DNA from: Centroberyx gerrardi
Lineage: Eukaryota; Chordata; Actinopteri; Beryciformes; Berycidae
DNA: 64,000 nt
Assembly: GCF_048128805.1 (NCBI RefSeq)
Contig: NC_136005.1
Location: 14,769,760-14,833,759 of the forward strand
Direction of reading: 5' to 3'
The notes beneath the pieces are model-generated. The model saw nothing but the letters and a program-made list of their open reading frames with translations, ran no database searches and was not told the DNA's origin. The position numbers and the translations under genes were made by a program. Positions 23,701-35,715 of this stretch are shown here, one piece after another. Within the stretch, counting starts at the first letter, position 1, and every line of letters starts with the position of its first letter.

Positions 23701-26271
23701 AATCTGGGGCTGCTCCATAGACAATGAAAGAGGCGCTGACTTTGTGGAGCCAAAAGATGATAAGTCGAGTTCTCACACCAAAATTAAGTTTATATTCGAG
23801 CATTACTAACAGGCATGAACCAGAATCTAAACCTCATTTGGGTGCAAGAACTCACACAAAAATCTTATGGGTCAGCAAAGTCAACAAAGTAGACATGCAT
23901 CCTTGTATTGTAGACTTTGTCGAGGTCTTACCTCTTCTTCAACAGCAGAAGCAGCGTCTCTGTCTCCCAGTCTGGTTCGACAAGGGAAGGCTCTTAAGAC
24001 TGTCAGCACTGAAAGACAGGGACAGCAAACACATGAGAACAGCAAAGACCTGGACACTGTAATAATCCTTTAATGTGTTTCCATGTGCACAAAAATACAT
24101 CATCACTGAGCTTGCTCAAGAAGTTTTATTTGCTGTACTTTCTTATTTCTATGTCTAAAGTCGTATGTCAAAATGTCTTCTATGTCTTAAGTCTGATGTC
24201 TAAAGTCTTATTTCTATGAGCATTTATACTGTAATCAGTTACACTCACATTGTGTGTTGGTGTCCCATCGTCCTCCGAGATATCCCACCACCTCACTGGT
24301 GGTCAGGTGACAGTGGAAGTCCTGATGAGGGCAGAAAGGCAGTAAACTGAGTCTCTAACGGTTCTTTGGCAATCATTCCTCTTTGAAATATAGTTGAAAT
24401 ATGGTTAGCACTTACCATTAGCAGCAGCACATTACTGGACACGGCTACATTGAAAGGCTGGAATCTGTTGATGGCTGAGAAGGCCGATAGCTCCACTAGT
24501 GTGTGTGGATCTCTGAGGATACAAGTCAGTGTAAATTATGAGCTAATCCACTCCATGCAAAATACAGTAAGCACATAAAATTGCACTGATCACTGCTTGA
24601 ATAAAAGCCGGTACCTTGCAGCGTCCCTGGTGCCCAAGGTGCAGTATCTGACAGGAATCCTCTCTCTGTCAGTTCTCCGTGGCACCATGATGTCTGTCAC
24701 GGCAAAGATCACTTTATCTGACACTTCTTTTACACACTTTTCTAGTTCACTAAAACCACAGAATTGTGAAACTACAGTAGATAAAACAAAGCAGATGTTC
24801 AATTTCTACAACTTTTCATGCAACTTTTTTTAGTGCTGAAAATAGTTGGTGAATGAAATCTAGACGGCACAGCAAGGTCAATTTTACATGAGTCTTTGTA
24901 TTGTAGAATAGAATAGAATAGAATAGAATAGAACAGAATATGTCATACCGTGTAAACCAGGTTTGGCATTCTTGTTCTTCTCATCTGCCTGCACAGCTGT
25001 CTTTCCTTCCTCTTCATCCTCATCATCATCCTCTTCACTAACCAGGCTCTGCCATCACAGCAAATACAAACAATGAAATGGGATTTTTTTATTATTATTA
25101 TAATGCATATCATTGATTTATAAATTTTACAGGTTATACTAATTCTTTTCCTTTACTCTGAAAATATACAAGACTCTAATTTCACACCAACCAAGTTCTC
25201 TTTTTTTTTCAATCTCTCTGTGTGCAACCTCCTCACGTTTTCCTCTTTCATAATCAGCTCTCACTTTGTTCCTCCTCCTCTGCTCTTCCTTTCTTCTCTC
25301 TGCATGTCAACAGTCATGTTCGACCAAAACCAAGAGCCCAACTGTCTCCGTCCTGATCTTTCACAGCCAATACGCACTAATTATCCTATGCTCTGGAAAA
25401 TCGCCATTGTATATTGCTCTGGATAACGCTATTTGCTTCATAAAAAAAAAGAAAACGTTAATGTTACTAAATTCCATTGTTCCTCTCTCACCATGTCTGC
25501 ACTGGGCTGGTACTTGTGCAGCCAGCTGGTTTTGTACTGGACCAGCTTCTGGCCCCGGTAGCGCACCGAGGCCCAGCCACAGCCGGACTTCTTGGCCGGG
25601 TTGACCAGGCGCTTGCAGTGTGTCGCCCAGGCGCTGGGAGAGTTGAAGATCTGGCCAGTCTCCACCCAGCGGATTTTCCCATCATTCAACAGGTCGCCCA
25701 CAAACTTCTTACCCTTAGGGGGAAGAGAAGAAGGACAGTTGTAGGAAAAACAGAAGAGATGTGCGTTGGTTTACTTCTTTAAAACCACTGCCAGGTGCTC
25801 ACACTTCATTATCATTGTACTGCAGCAGTGTGCCACATGTGCTTACCTTGTAGTACAAGTGCAATATTACATGATACCAGTTAACACAATATGTATTATG
25901 TCCAAAAAATAAAAACAAAATCTAAAAAAAAAAAACTACCTGGATGACTGGAATGAATCTACACAGAAATACTTATTATGATCACACAGCAGCTCCATCC
26001 TCGCTGCAGCAGAAGCAGCCGGTGTGATGTGTGTTATTACCAGGTAGTGTATGGACAGCACCCCGTCCCCCGGCTCCACCAGCCCGTCCTTCAGCAGCAC
26101 CCGCAGGGTGATGCCCCTCCGGGTCAGCAGGGAGCCCCGGCCGGAGCTGGACCGCAGCTCTGCCTCCTCTCCTCCACTCAGCTCCTCCTCATCCTCCTCG
26201 CCTCCATCCTCCACCACCTGTGGAGAGCTGGGTGGCTCTGAGCCTGAGGACACAGACACACACACACATAC

Positions 26272-26319
<48 letters not shown>

Positions 26320-26880
26320 ATCTCAATGTGTTGCAAAGACATCTGTTAGAGAGCTAGGTGTCTACATTGTTATTCACTCATCTTCATGTTGAAAACCAAA
26401 CCATAACCTTGATATGAATTGATGCATGCATTTCCATTTCAACTCCAGCACCTTGTGTGAAAGGCCATGTTATTCACACACCAAGCACTTCAATATTAGC
26501 CACACTTCACTTTCAGTTAAATATTTGTATGTTATATTAAAGTTACATCAGGAGGAATCTCATTGTAAATGCCCAATATTTCTACAATAATTTGTAATGA
26601 CTTTAATGGAAGCTGCATTGTAATGGCAGCCACCGTCATTCATAATCGCTGTAACATGGAAAACAATCCTACCTTGGTGAAAGAAATCTCAAGGGGCCAA
26701 AATAGACAAAAGATAATCTAAATTGGCATTTCATTAATTGCCGTTATGCTATCACATGCGGCCGGCCTTTGTTTTCACGTCCCATTAGGCATGGCTGTCT
26801 CCGCAAGAAGAGGCCTGGTCCCCACTGTTAATTTCTCCCTGAATTACAATTAAAACCCCAGTTTCATTATTCTCACCCAT
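20800..26880 (-). CDS. mpnd: MPN domain-containing protein (RAMA + JAMM), 454 aa, 13 exons
   Basis: Exons in transcript order: 26880-26877, 26243-26041, 25713-25492, 25048-24949, 24693-24615, 24512-24416, 24321-24249, 24008-23932, 23218-23050, 22731-22661, 22400-22311, 21154-21062, 20886-20800 (1365 nt, in frame throughout). Order of parts: an acidic N-terminus; a RAMA domain (about 38-135) with TRRGITLRVLLKDG, FNSPSAWATHC and NPAKKSGCGWASV; an acidic linker; then an MPN+ domain. The JAMM zinc set is complete: E245 in SEVVGYLGG, H302 and H304 in GWYHSHP, S312, D315. This predicts an active metallo-deubiquitinase; human MPND is reported as a chromatin-associated reader of N6-methyladenine. Human MPND is 471 aa. 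The start is the least certain part: ATGG at 26880 is followed at once by GTGAGA, so exon 1 would carry only four coding bases. Confidence 0.92.
21237..21755. mobile_element. Non-autonomous TIR element in mpnd intron 11
   Basis: CCACTGTTGACTC at the left is a perfect inverted match to GAGTCAACAGTGG at the right. Similarity continues inward to ACTGTCAACAAGA. The right end extends further out into AAATAAAGTGTTAC, a terminal word shared with the element at 53471-53722; the left copy of that extension is missing. TCAACA words recur throughout. Confidence 0.5.
22770..22985 (+). mobile_element. tRNA-derived SINE in mpnd intron 9
   Basis: A TGCCTAGTGG A-box and a GGTTCAAGCCC B-box, spaced as in a tRNA promoter, mark a tRNA-related head. 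A unique body follows, ending in a CAATAAA-type tail. It is inserted opposite to mpnd transcription. There is no intact cloverleaf, so this is not a working tRNA gene. Confidence 0.65.
24906..24935. repeat. (AATAG)n pentanucleotide repeat
   Basis: Five to six GAATA/AATAG units lie about 15 bases downstream of the mpnd exon 4 donor, in intron 4. Confidence 0.85.
26250..26316. repeat. (CA)n tract abutting the mpnd exon 2 acceptor
   Basis: On the minus strand this is a (TG)n/TATG-interrupted tract. It ends in CTGTGTCCTCAG, immediately before exon 2 at 26243. It takes the place of the usual polypyrimidine tract. Confidence 0.9.
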
Positions 26881-28316
26881 GTCTCTGAAAGCGTCGGAGA
26901 GCGCCTTTAAATCCAACTCGGTCCAAAGCTGTTCCTTTTTAGGGCACCTAAAGGCTACCGGGGTGAGCTCACAGCAGATTTCACAGATACACTTCGCCAC
27001 ACTAGCTCCAGCTATTATTCAAAAACATAAAATGAAGGCGTCTGTGTCTCTGCAGTGTAGTTTCCTTGTTGTGTTGCTTTAATGTCAATTCCCCTCCCCT
27101 TTCTTTCTCCCTCTCTCCCCGTCCTTGTCACTCTCCCTGTGTTCTTCTAAACGGGTTTGTCTGACTCCGTGCCATGCCTGTCTATCTGCCATTATTCACA
27201 CGCTCATTAGCCTTAAAATAATACACAATGTAAAAACAACGGATTCGTGTGGGGCTGTGGAAAAAAAATGACCTAATAATACTGATAGTCGGTGTACATT
27301 AATTTCTGTTTCCTCCGGAAAGATAAAGTGTCGGTCGCGTTTCAGCAGCGCTTGAACCATCCGCTATTTGGTGTTTTAGGCAGGTTAAAACATAAAACAC
27401 AGTCCAAACAAGGGATTATTCAGTGTAATATAACACGACGAAGTGGCTAGGGCAAGTAATTAAGTTGGATGGTGTAAAGTGCATGTGCTTGTCCCATACT
27501 TGACTGTGTTATATTGTGGCTTTTCCTCGCTTCCCCCCTGATGTTCCTTCTTTATCTCGGAGGAGCAGCAGATTAGCGGGGCGCAGCCTGCGGAGGGCAG
27601 CAAACCACCAGCAGTTTGTCTGGGGTCCAGCCTCTTAACCTGCCTGGGAATGTTTACCTACAGCAGGCAAGTTAGCTACCAGGTTAGTGTCTGACCACTG
27701 GAGGCTGGTGGATTTGGCTCGGTAAATTCTGGTAAAAGGGTATGCCACAAAATGTAAGACTAATAAGTTTATTTCCCTCCAGACTAACTACACATCCCAC
27801 ATTGTAAGGAAAGAAGTCCTATATAGAGCAGCTTCCCATGTGTCATCTTATACTTTAGGCTATATCTACTTTGAAATGAAAAGGTAGCCTATAGGCATAA
27901 GGAAAAAATACTGTGTTTCAGAAGTAGGTAGCCTATACAATGTTTAATAATAATGAGAAATAATGCTGTATAATTGTAGTCCATTGTAATCCATCCTTCA
28001 AGATTCATTCCCTCTGCTCAGCTGTCAAACAAGACATGACTTTCCTGGAAACAGTAAAAATCGGCTACTATCAAATAGTGAGTATTAATAATGTAGCCTG
28101 TAAAATTGATCTACTTTTGAAACAGGCTGTAGGCTGTATTTCTCACTTCAGAATGATGTGAGATGAGATGTTTCAAAACAGGTTATAAAAAGCTGGACAA
28201 AAACATAGGCTACAGTAGTTGTATATGTAAACGACATACATTTGAAAAAAAATTTTTTTCAAAAAAGAAATTCCTAAGTATGTGTCAGATGTATTGGCAT
28301 GATGGTATCAGCCTCA

Positions 28317-29166
28317 CAGTGTTGGGGAGTAGTGAATTACATGTAATTAAACTAGTAGTTTAACTACATTTTGCAGTGGCTTGCTGGTAGTTCAACTGCA
28401 TTCATATTTGCATAGTGATTCAAGTAGTTAAATTACTTTTTTGCCATTTTTTGTGTAGTTAACTACTGAAACTACAAACTACTATGGCACATTATGGCGG
28501 GTGGTGCAAAATTTGCCATAGTATTGATAATTCTTACTTGGTTACTTTCTACTGTAATTATTGTGTCTACATTACTTTTTACTTATTGTGAGAATCTGTT
28601 TAGAATTTATACTGCGGGAGCGAATGCGGAGTAAGCATTCCATTGTACTTGTTACCCATGGCAATCAGTGATTATTGCTACTTATTAACAAATGTTCAGA
28701 GAAGTTGTTGCATGCTATTTTAGAAGTTACCTGGCTGAGTAATCCTGCTTGCTGCAATACCCCCACCTGGACTCTAGTTTCTGGAAGGCAGGTGTCTGAC
28801 TGATGGACATTGTATACAAAACCAAAGCTGACATTCCTCGCACTTTCCCATGAATAGTGGGGTATTTTATTTTTTGGTTTATGTATGACCTGTGAACAAG
28901 TGGGCACTTTTTGCAATAAACTCAATTGAGTGGCATTTTTTGCTGGCATGTGACTTTTTTGTATTATATTTTGTTATAATTTTGTATCACATGTACATTG
29001 TCAATTTGACCATTTTTTTTACAAAGTAGTTTGAACTACTTTTTCTAAGTAGCTTTAGTTAACCAAACTAGATTTCCCCCTAGGGTAGCTTTAGTTCAAC
29101 TACTTCCAGTGTGAAGTAATTGGTAGCTTGTAAAGCTATGCTTTCAAAGTAGCTTCCCCAACACTG
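28317..29166. mobile_element. hAT-like element with perfect 8-bp target duplication
   Basis: The element begins CAGTGTTGGGGAGTAG and ends CTTCCCCAACACTG, forming terminal inverted repeats. Identical CAGCCTCA octamers flank it at 28309-28316 and 29167-29174. Subterminal TAGTT/AACTA words are also mirrored. At 850 bp with no transposase frame it is non-autonomous. It sits within the mpnd-stap2 promoter interval, ending about 360 bp before the stap2 ATG. Confidence 0.88.
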
Positions 29167-29174
29167 CAGCCTCA

Positions 29175-29531
29175 GTGGGTCCGGGTTCACCCTGGAAGGT
29201 GATTTCCATTTTTGCGAAACACGGAGCACTTTGCCACGTCATAAGCTCACCTGAAAGATTGAAAACGTCCGCCCACCCAACGAACCGACCAATCAGCGGA
29301 GAGGATGCCGCGGGCGCCCTGTCGTCACCGCGGTGACAGACAGGTGACGTACAGGTACTGTCCCCCTGCTCTGTCAGATCCGAGGAAGTCCAGTCAAACA
29401 GAGCCTGCAGCCTGGGTTGATGGGACATTCTGCCGCATAGGCTGTTTGAACTATCGGATATAATTAATTTACATTTTGACGGTTTCATCTCGTGATCAGA
29501 TAATTCCTGTCCCCAGCTGACACTCATCAGG
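29175..29531 (+). promoter_or_regulatory. Probable stap2 promoter region
   Basis: Directly upstream of the stap2 ATG, this stretch is rich in G+C and CpG. It contains a CCAAT motif in ACCAATCAGCG (about 29290) and a CRE-like TGACGTAC (about 29345). No TATA box is convincing. Assignment is by position and motif only. Confidence 0.4.
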
Positions 29532-30116
29532 ATGGCTAAGCGACCGGGGCGACAGAGGATACAACTCCCACACTGCTATTATGAAGGATACCTGGAGAAG
29601 AGGTCGTTCAAAGATAAGGTAACCCACTGGAGATGAGGAACTGGTTGTAGTTTTTAATAATATGCTACATTTTATTAAGGAAAACTGAGGCATATACAAA
29701 TAGTATACAACAATAGTATACAGTATGCTCATAACAGACAAAAAAGAACATGAAAGTAAAGCCAGGGGGTATAGTGATTGTTTTTGCTGTCATTTTGCTG
29801 TGCAGACTGTTCATGACAAGACAGTCAGGTGATCCTTGACTGATCTTAACTGCAGCAGGTAAAGTTGAAAAAAGTTCCCTCCTTTCACGTTTCCATTGTA
29901 GGCTTATGTCATGTGTTCTGTATCTCAAGTGAAGTTATTCTTGTATCTGGAGCAACAGACAAATGTATCATAGGAATACAACAAATTCTTAAATTCCTTA
30001 GAGAAAAGTTTGTGGAAAAAAAAAAAAAAAAAAAACATGTTTCAAAAAAAATGTATGGTTGATATTTCAAATGACTTGTGGCAGACTACTTAAATTTGAA
30101 AGAGGGTTGTTGTTGT

Positions 30117-30154
<38 letters not shown>

Positions 30155-31437
30155 CGAATGGCTGCAGGTGTTTCCGCGTGAATGATTGGCATCTCACCAA
30201 TGTGCAGATGATGCCGGGCCAATTTTAGGAATAGAATCCACTTCACACTCCAGTCTCAAGTCTAATAAGTTTTAATTGTCATGGCTGAAAGTGTGTAAAC
30301 GCACCTGTCAGAAAACATCAAACCTGGCCCAACATGGGAGCACAGACAGCAAATGAAAGACAGAAATTTCCTTGTTTACAAGTGCAGTTTAATCTTTTGT
30401 TACATATGTTGGCATTCAAAACATATTTGAAAAAGTAAATGACACTGTGTGGTGTGCAGTGGAGCAGCACCTAGTTTATTTTCTGTCTCACAAAGGGCAT
30501 CAACGTCATTCAGTAAGGGTGACCGGAAGTCTTTTAAGGAATAGCTTTATTTTGTTGGTAATATATGTACACTGGCCCTCGCTTATCAATGCGTGATTGC
30601 AGTATGATGAAAGGCTAATTGCTTTGATAAACATTGTGCAGTGGTGCAGCCACCGACCTGAGCTGGCTGGTTTAATGCTTAACTCCAGATAGCACAAGCA
30701 TGTAGAGTGTCACTCTTGACTGCGTGGGTTAAGTGTTGTTTTCCATGGGCGGAGTAGCCCGACCTGATGAATAGTTTCTGGTAAGTATGAGGCTGTTGTA
30801 TGGACTTTGTTTTTCCAGTACATCACTTTTCTCTCTCTAACTGGTCTGACTGCTTTTCTGCTTAAGGTGCCATAAAGAGGCAAGGCAGGCTATCCCATAC
30901 AGACTGAACAGTATTATATGAGCTACACAAGTGTTTCAGTTCTATATATTAACAACTCTGAACACACAGCGGTGGCAGTGACTTTGGCCTGATAGTGATA
31001 ATGGCCTTGAACAGACAATGGTGACACTCTCATACATGCAACTCACACTCCTAACACACAAACTAAGCTGCAGACACCAGAAAGTTGATAAAATGACTTT
31101 GGGAAATGCTGGTACCACATATAACATACAGTGTATCTGATTCCCTTCAGGTTAAAATCTATACCACCAATTCAGCTGCTAAGGTCACTGCCTCTAACAC
31201 CACATTACTGTTTTCTAATGCGGTCACAACCTCTTGACTCATCAAGTCTAATCCTTGAGTTACAGGACTTATCACCTGCATTGTTCCACAAACACTTTAT
31301 TTCCTTGATGGGTATCATGCATTTTTTTGTCTCTCTTTATCATTGTGTTTACTGCAAATTAAAATTAATGACATGCTATTTCTCTCCCTTCCTGTTCCTT
31401 CCTTATGTTTTCCTGTCTGTGTCTGGTGGGCTATTTG

Positions 31438-31503
<66 letters not shown>

Positions 31504-33191
31504 TGCAGACATCTCGGAATCTGTGGACCTGTCTGTGCGGAAACACACTTTTCTTCTTCAACAACAACAAAGACACTAATGTAAGTTACCTGGTAGAGGA
31601 TTGAGTTGAGAAAAGGGAATGGGTTTGGATTGTTGTTTTGAAGCTGTTCTAGATGAAGCCAGCCATTTGGTTATTTTACGTCTTATGTGTGTGTGTGCGT
31701 GTGTGTGTGTGTGTGTGTGTTTGTGTTTCACCAGTACGTAGAGAAGCTGGACCTCAGTGGCTTCATCTCAATAACAGACGACTACAGCCGGGACCGCAAG
31801 TTAGATGCAGCCAGACTCAACCTGCGGCTGAAGGATGGAGATATCAAAATCACTGTAAGGGGAACTACGGCTAATCAGTTCTGTCCTCAGTTGTGAAAAA
31901 TCCACCTATTTTGACAGAGAATTAATACTTTTCCTCTCCTCTATCCTTCCCGCAGGCCCCTAGCCTCGAGGCTCGGGAGCTGTGGAAGGCGTATATCCAT
32001 TCTGTGCTCAAGGTCGGTGGCACATTGATGTTTATTATCTCTAACACATACTTTATTGAACACAAAACATTTCAGCTCTGGTTTCGTGCCTTTGTTATCA
32101 GCACAGAACAATAAAGAGTGTTTAAAGTACGATATCTTAAAGGGACTTTTCTCAAACAGGAAGATTGTAATAATTCATACTGACATCCTGTTAGGGGCAT
32201 ACAGAATTTTAGTATCATAAATAACAGTATGATTATACTTGCAATTAATATAACATCATGTAACAATCTTCTTCCTCTTCTACTCTTATTAAAAAAAAAA
32301 ACTGATTCTACAAATGCTACTTATTCCTATTAAAGGCTTAGCTGATGAAGACTGTGATATACAGTTGGTTTGACTACTGTTGACAAAATGCACTTATTGT
32401 AAGTCGCTTTGGACAAAAGCGTCTGCTAAATGACATAATGTAATTTAATACAATGTAATGTAATGTAATGCAATTATTAATTGTTCACCAGAGTTTGATG
32501 AGACAATAACATCAGCCCAAATGTAGATAATTCCACTGAAAGATGAATTTAAAGCAAAACTCACTCAGTTGGCTGCGTGTCAGTTATTTGTGTCTGTGAC
32601 TTGTGTCTGTTTGACCTCTGCCTGTGTGTCTCCCTGCAGCTGTCAGTCCCCTCCTCCCTCAACCTGCTGCCGGGCCAGATCAACATGCTAAAAGACGCGG
32701 TGGAGAAAGAAAAGGAAAGAATGAAGGCCCTCTCTCGTCCTGCTGCCCCACCTGCCAGCAGCTCCAGTCCCTACCTTAGCCTCCATGCGGACATGCCAGC
32801 GTGAGTACTGCTTACTTATCCTGCCTTGGAGCTCAGACAAGATGTTTGAGGGTTTTAATTCATACTTTCTCTTCTTGTTGTGATACGCTTGCCGCTCAAA
32901 CGCCGGAAATGTACCTGTTCTCATGTTTGGCTTGAAACGTTAAGGAAGCAGTCTGCAAGGTCTAGGCGCATTACTCTCCACTGACTCACTAAACTAGTCT
33001 AGGTGAGTGGTAGCGGTGTTTCCTTCTGTCTCATCGGCGTCTCTGCTGACTTCCTGCAGGTGTTACCACCATGTGTCCCGTATGGAGGCGGTGCTGATGC
33101 TGGAGAGACAACCTGAGAGAGGAAACCTGCTGCTGAGGCCTGGCAGGGACGAAGGCTCCTTCGCTGTCACCACCCGACAGGACCTTGACGG

Positions 33192-33248
<57 letters not shown>

Positions 33249-35671
33249 GGCTTAACACACATGCATACCCACATGAAAACACACGCACGCAGCGACCTTA
33301 CAGCTCCAAACACATTGATGTCATTTTTATCAGAGCAATGAACATTTACTGCAACTCATAGATAACATAGTGAAGTCAGAGGAAAGACAAACCCATGGCT
33401 CAATAGCATGCAATATTTCCTTAACTTTGACAATACCCAGTAGATGACACAACTACAGTATTAATCTGCTTTTAGTGTGTTGACTTGTCATGTCATCTCT
33501 CTTTTCTCCATCAGACCTCTAGTCAGACACTACCTTGTGACTCGTAAGCATGAGGGGGGCTTCACCATCGCAGTGGACAATCCAGTGAGTATTAAAGAGA
33601 CAAGCTCAAGGCTTGGTCAATATGTTATGTGCCACAGGAAGACACTGATCTCTGGTCTCCTTGAGCCAATTAAAACTATCAATAACGTCCCAGCAACACT
33701 TTGCAGTTCTTGGGTAATGTTGTGATGACCCAGGCAAGAGCCACCTATCATAAGGCCATGGGACCTTTATGTGCATATTTTGGCTACTTCACACAGCACA
33801 CTGTCAACCTATATTTAGCATAAGGCCATGCAAATTTAATTAGGTGTTTAATAGATTCCTGTTTCAAAAAAGTGAGCGACCGAAAGAAAAAAGGACTTGT
33901 CATCAATCTCTATGGCACATTTTAAAGCAGCATACAGGTTTTCGCTCTTTGAATATTATCAGAACATGCAAATGGTGATGAAAACATAAATAAATTAAAC
34001 ACATGGAGGAGTCTTCCTTGTGACATTCTTTATTCTAACAACTTTTGGTCATGTAAAATATTGAATGTCTGCTTGTTTCAAACACATTGCATTTCAAGTG
34101 CTACAATAGGGAACAATGATAAAACAACTGAAACACTGTTAAGTCATAAATCAGATACAACAAATATGGAAGACCTACAAAGATAATAATCCATGGACAG
34201 TTGCACTGACTGGATGAACTGGATGTTTGTCACTGACAGACAGCGAATTGAAACGCGCCCAAGTGCATTTGATCAGTCCAATCACAATCTTCATATTTTT
34301 GAGCTGCGTCCAATCAAAGAATGGCATGTTGTTCAGTGTGACTGCGCAAAAACTGTCAGAAAGACAGTTGTTTTATTTTTGTTTGTTTTTTCAAGATGGG
34401 ACAAAAGGGCATCCGTTAAACACCTTCTAAAATTTGTACGGCCTAACCTTAACATTTAGATTAAAACAGCCGATGTAACGAACCACAGCTGAATACTTTA
34501 CACAAGAAAGTAAATTCACATTATTTGTACTGCTGGATGAAGAGACTTTGCTGTCAAAACTTATGTTGGGGGGTCACAAAGTCTACTTTCCCACATTATG
34601 AAACCTACTGTATGCGTCTGATTTGTGTAATGACCTCTGCCTGTATGAAGCTTGCATGACACCGACCACATGGCAGCAAAGAAAGCTAACACAAATCACT
34701 GTGTGGTAAAGAAGACATTGATTAAACACAGGAGGGCAATAAACCATGACATATATGCCTTTCTTGACATAAATTCAATCACCATAGTCATATTTCTCCT
34801 ATATATTGGTGTTGTGTGACGGTGGTGGATGAGGCTTTACTTCTGCTTTAGCTGCCGCTGTGTACATGAGTCTCCATTCTGCTCTTTGTGATGAATTGCT
34901 GGCATAACCTGATGTGTGTGTGTGTGTGTATGTGTGTGTGTGTGTGTGTGTGCACTGGCAGGTGTGTTTGCACGTGCATGTGTGCGAGCCTATGTATAGT
35001 TGTACGTGATTTCCTAGCTGGCCCTATTGACACAGTAGTTCAGTAAACACATCTATTGAAAGGGTGACGAATGTTGATCAGATCTTTAATATCTATTTTG
35101 CGGCTGTTATGGTTGAGTCAGTCTGAACCCCGTGTTGCTATAAACTGTGAGAGAGTCAAAACGCAGCCCGTGGTATTCCATCACGTCTCTGTTGTTTCCT
35201 GTATTTCTTGGATTGTCCTCTAAAAGTGATGAAGTTGTTAAAAGCCGTTGTTGTGGGTGCAGATCCCCTGCGCCACGCTGCACGATGTGATCGACGCCCT
35301 GGTGGAGAAAACTGGAGGAGTTCTGACGCCTTTCATCATGGAGCGGATGTACGACACCAACATCAGTACGGAATCATATCACTCTCTCTATCTCTGCCTC
35401 TCTCTTTATTCTTCTCTCTTTTTACCTTTCTTTTGCTCGCTGGCTCATTCACTCTCTCACTTACTTCCTTCTTTAACCTTAGTTAACCTCTTACCCCGTG
35501 TAATTGTCTGCCTTAGGTTAAATATATAGTTGAAGTCTATTATTTTTGTCACTAATTCAAATCTCTCTACAGCATTTATTGAGTCCGATAAAGAAAATGG
35601 AGAGAAGAGTGTTCAGTGTGCCTCGTCAAACCCTCTCCCTGTGCCTCCCAAACCAGGTAGCTTGTCCATAT

Positions 35672-35715
<44 letters not shown>

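Larger units (their letters stand above)
26881..29531. other. Divergent interval between mpnd and stap2 starts
   Basis: The start codons of mpnd (-) and stap2 (+) face away from each other across about 2.65 kb, which must hold both promoters. No separate gene is supported. The middle is occupied by an 850-bp hAT-like element. An in-frame minus-strand reading continues upstream of the chosen mpnd start to about 27010 but contains no ATG. Confidence 0.5.

Noticed and set aside
26785-27000. Cys-containing minus-strand frame upstream of mpnd exon 2, considered as an N-terminal coding exon
   Set aside because: It has a usable donor at 26876 but no ATG before the one at 26880. The upstream part is therefore kept only as a possible untranslated or alternative exon.
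31131-31604. 157-codon plus-strand open frame
   Set aside because: It reads through the (TG)n tract (Cys-Val repeats) and only its end coincides with stap2 exon 2, in a different frame from the real protein.
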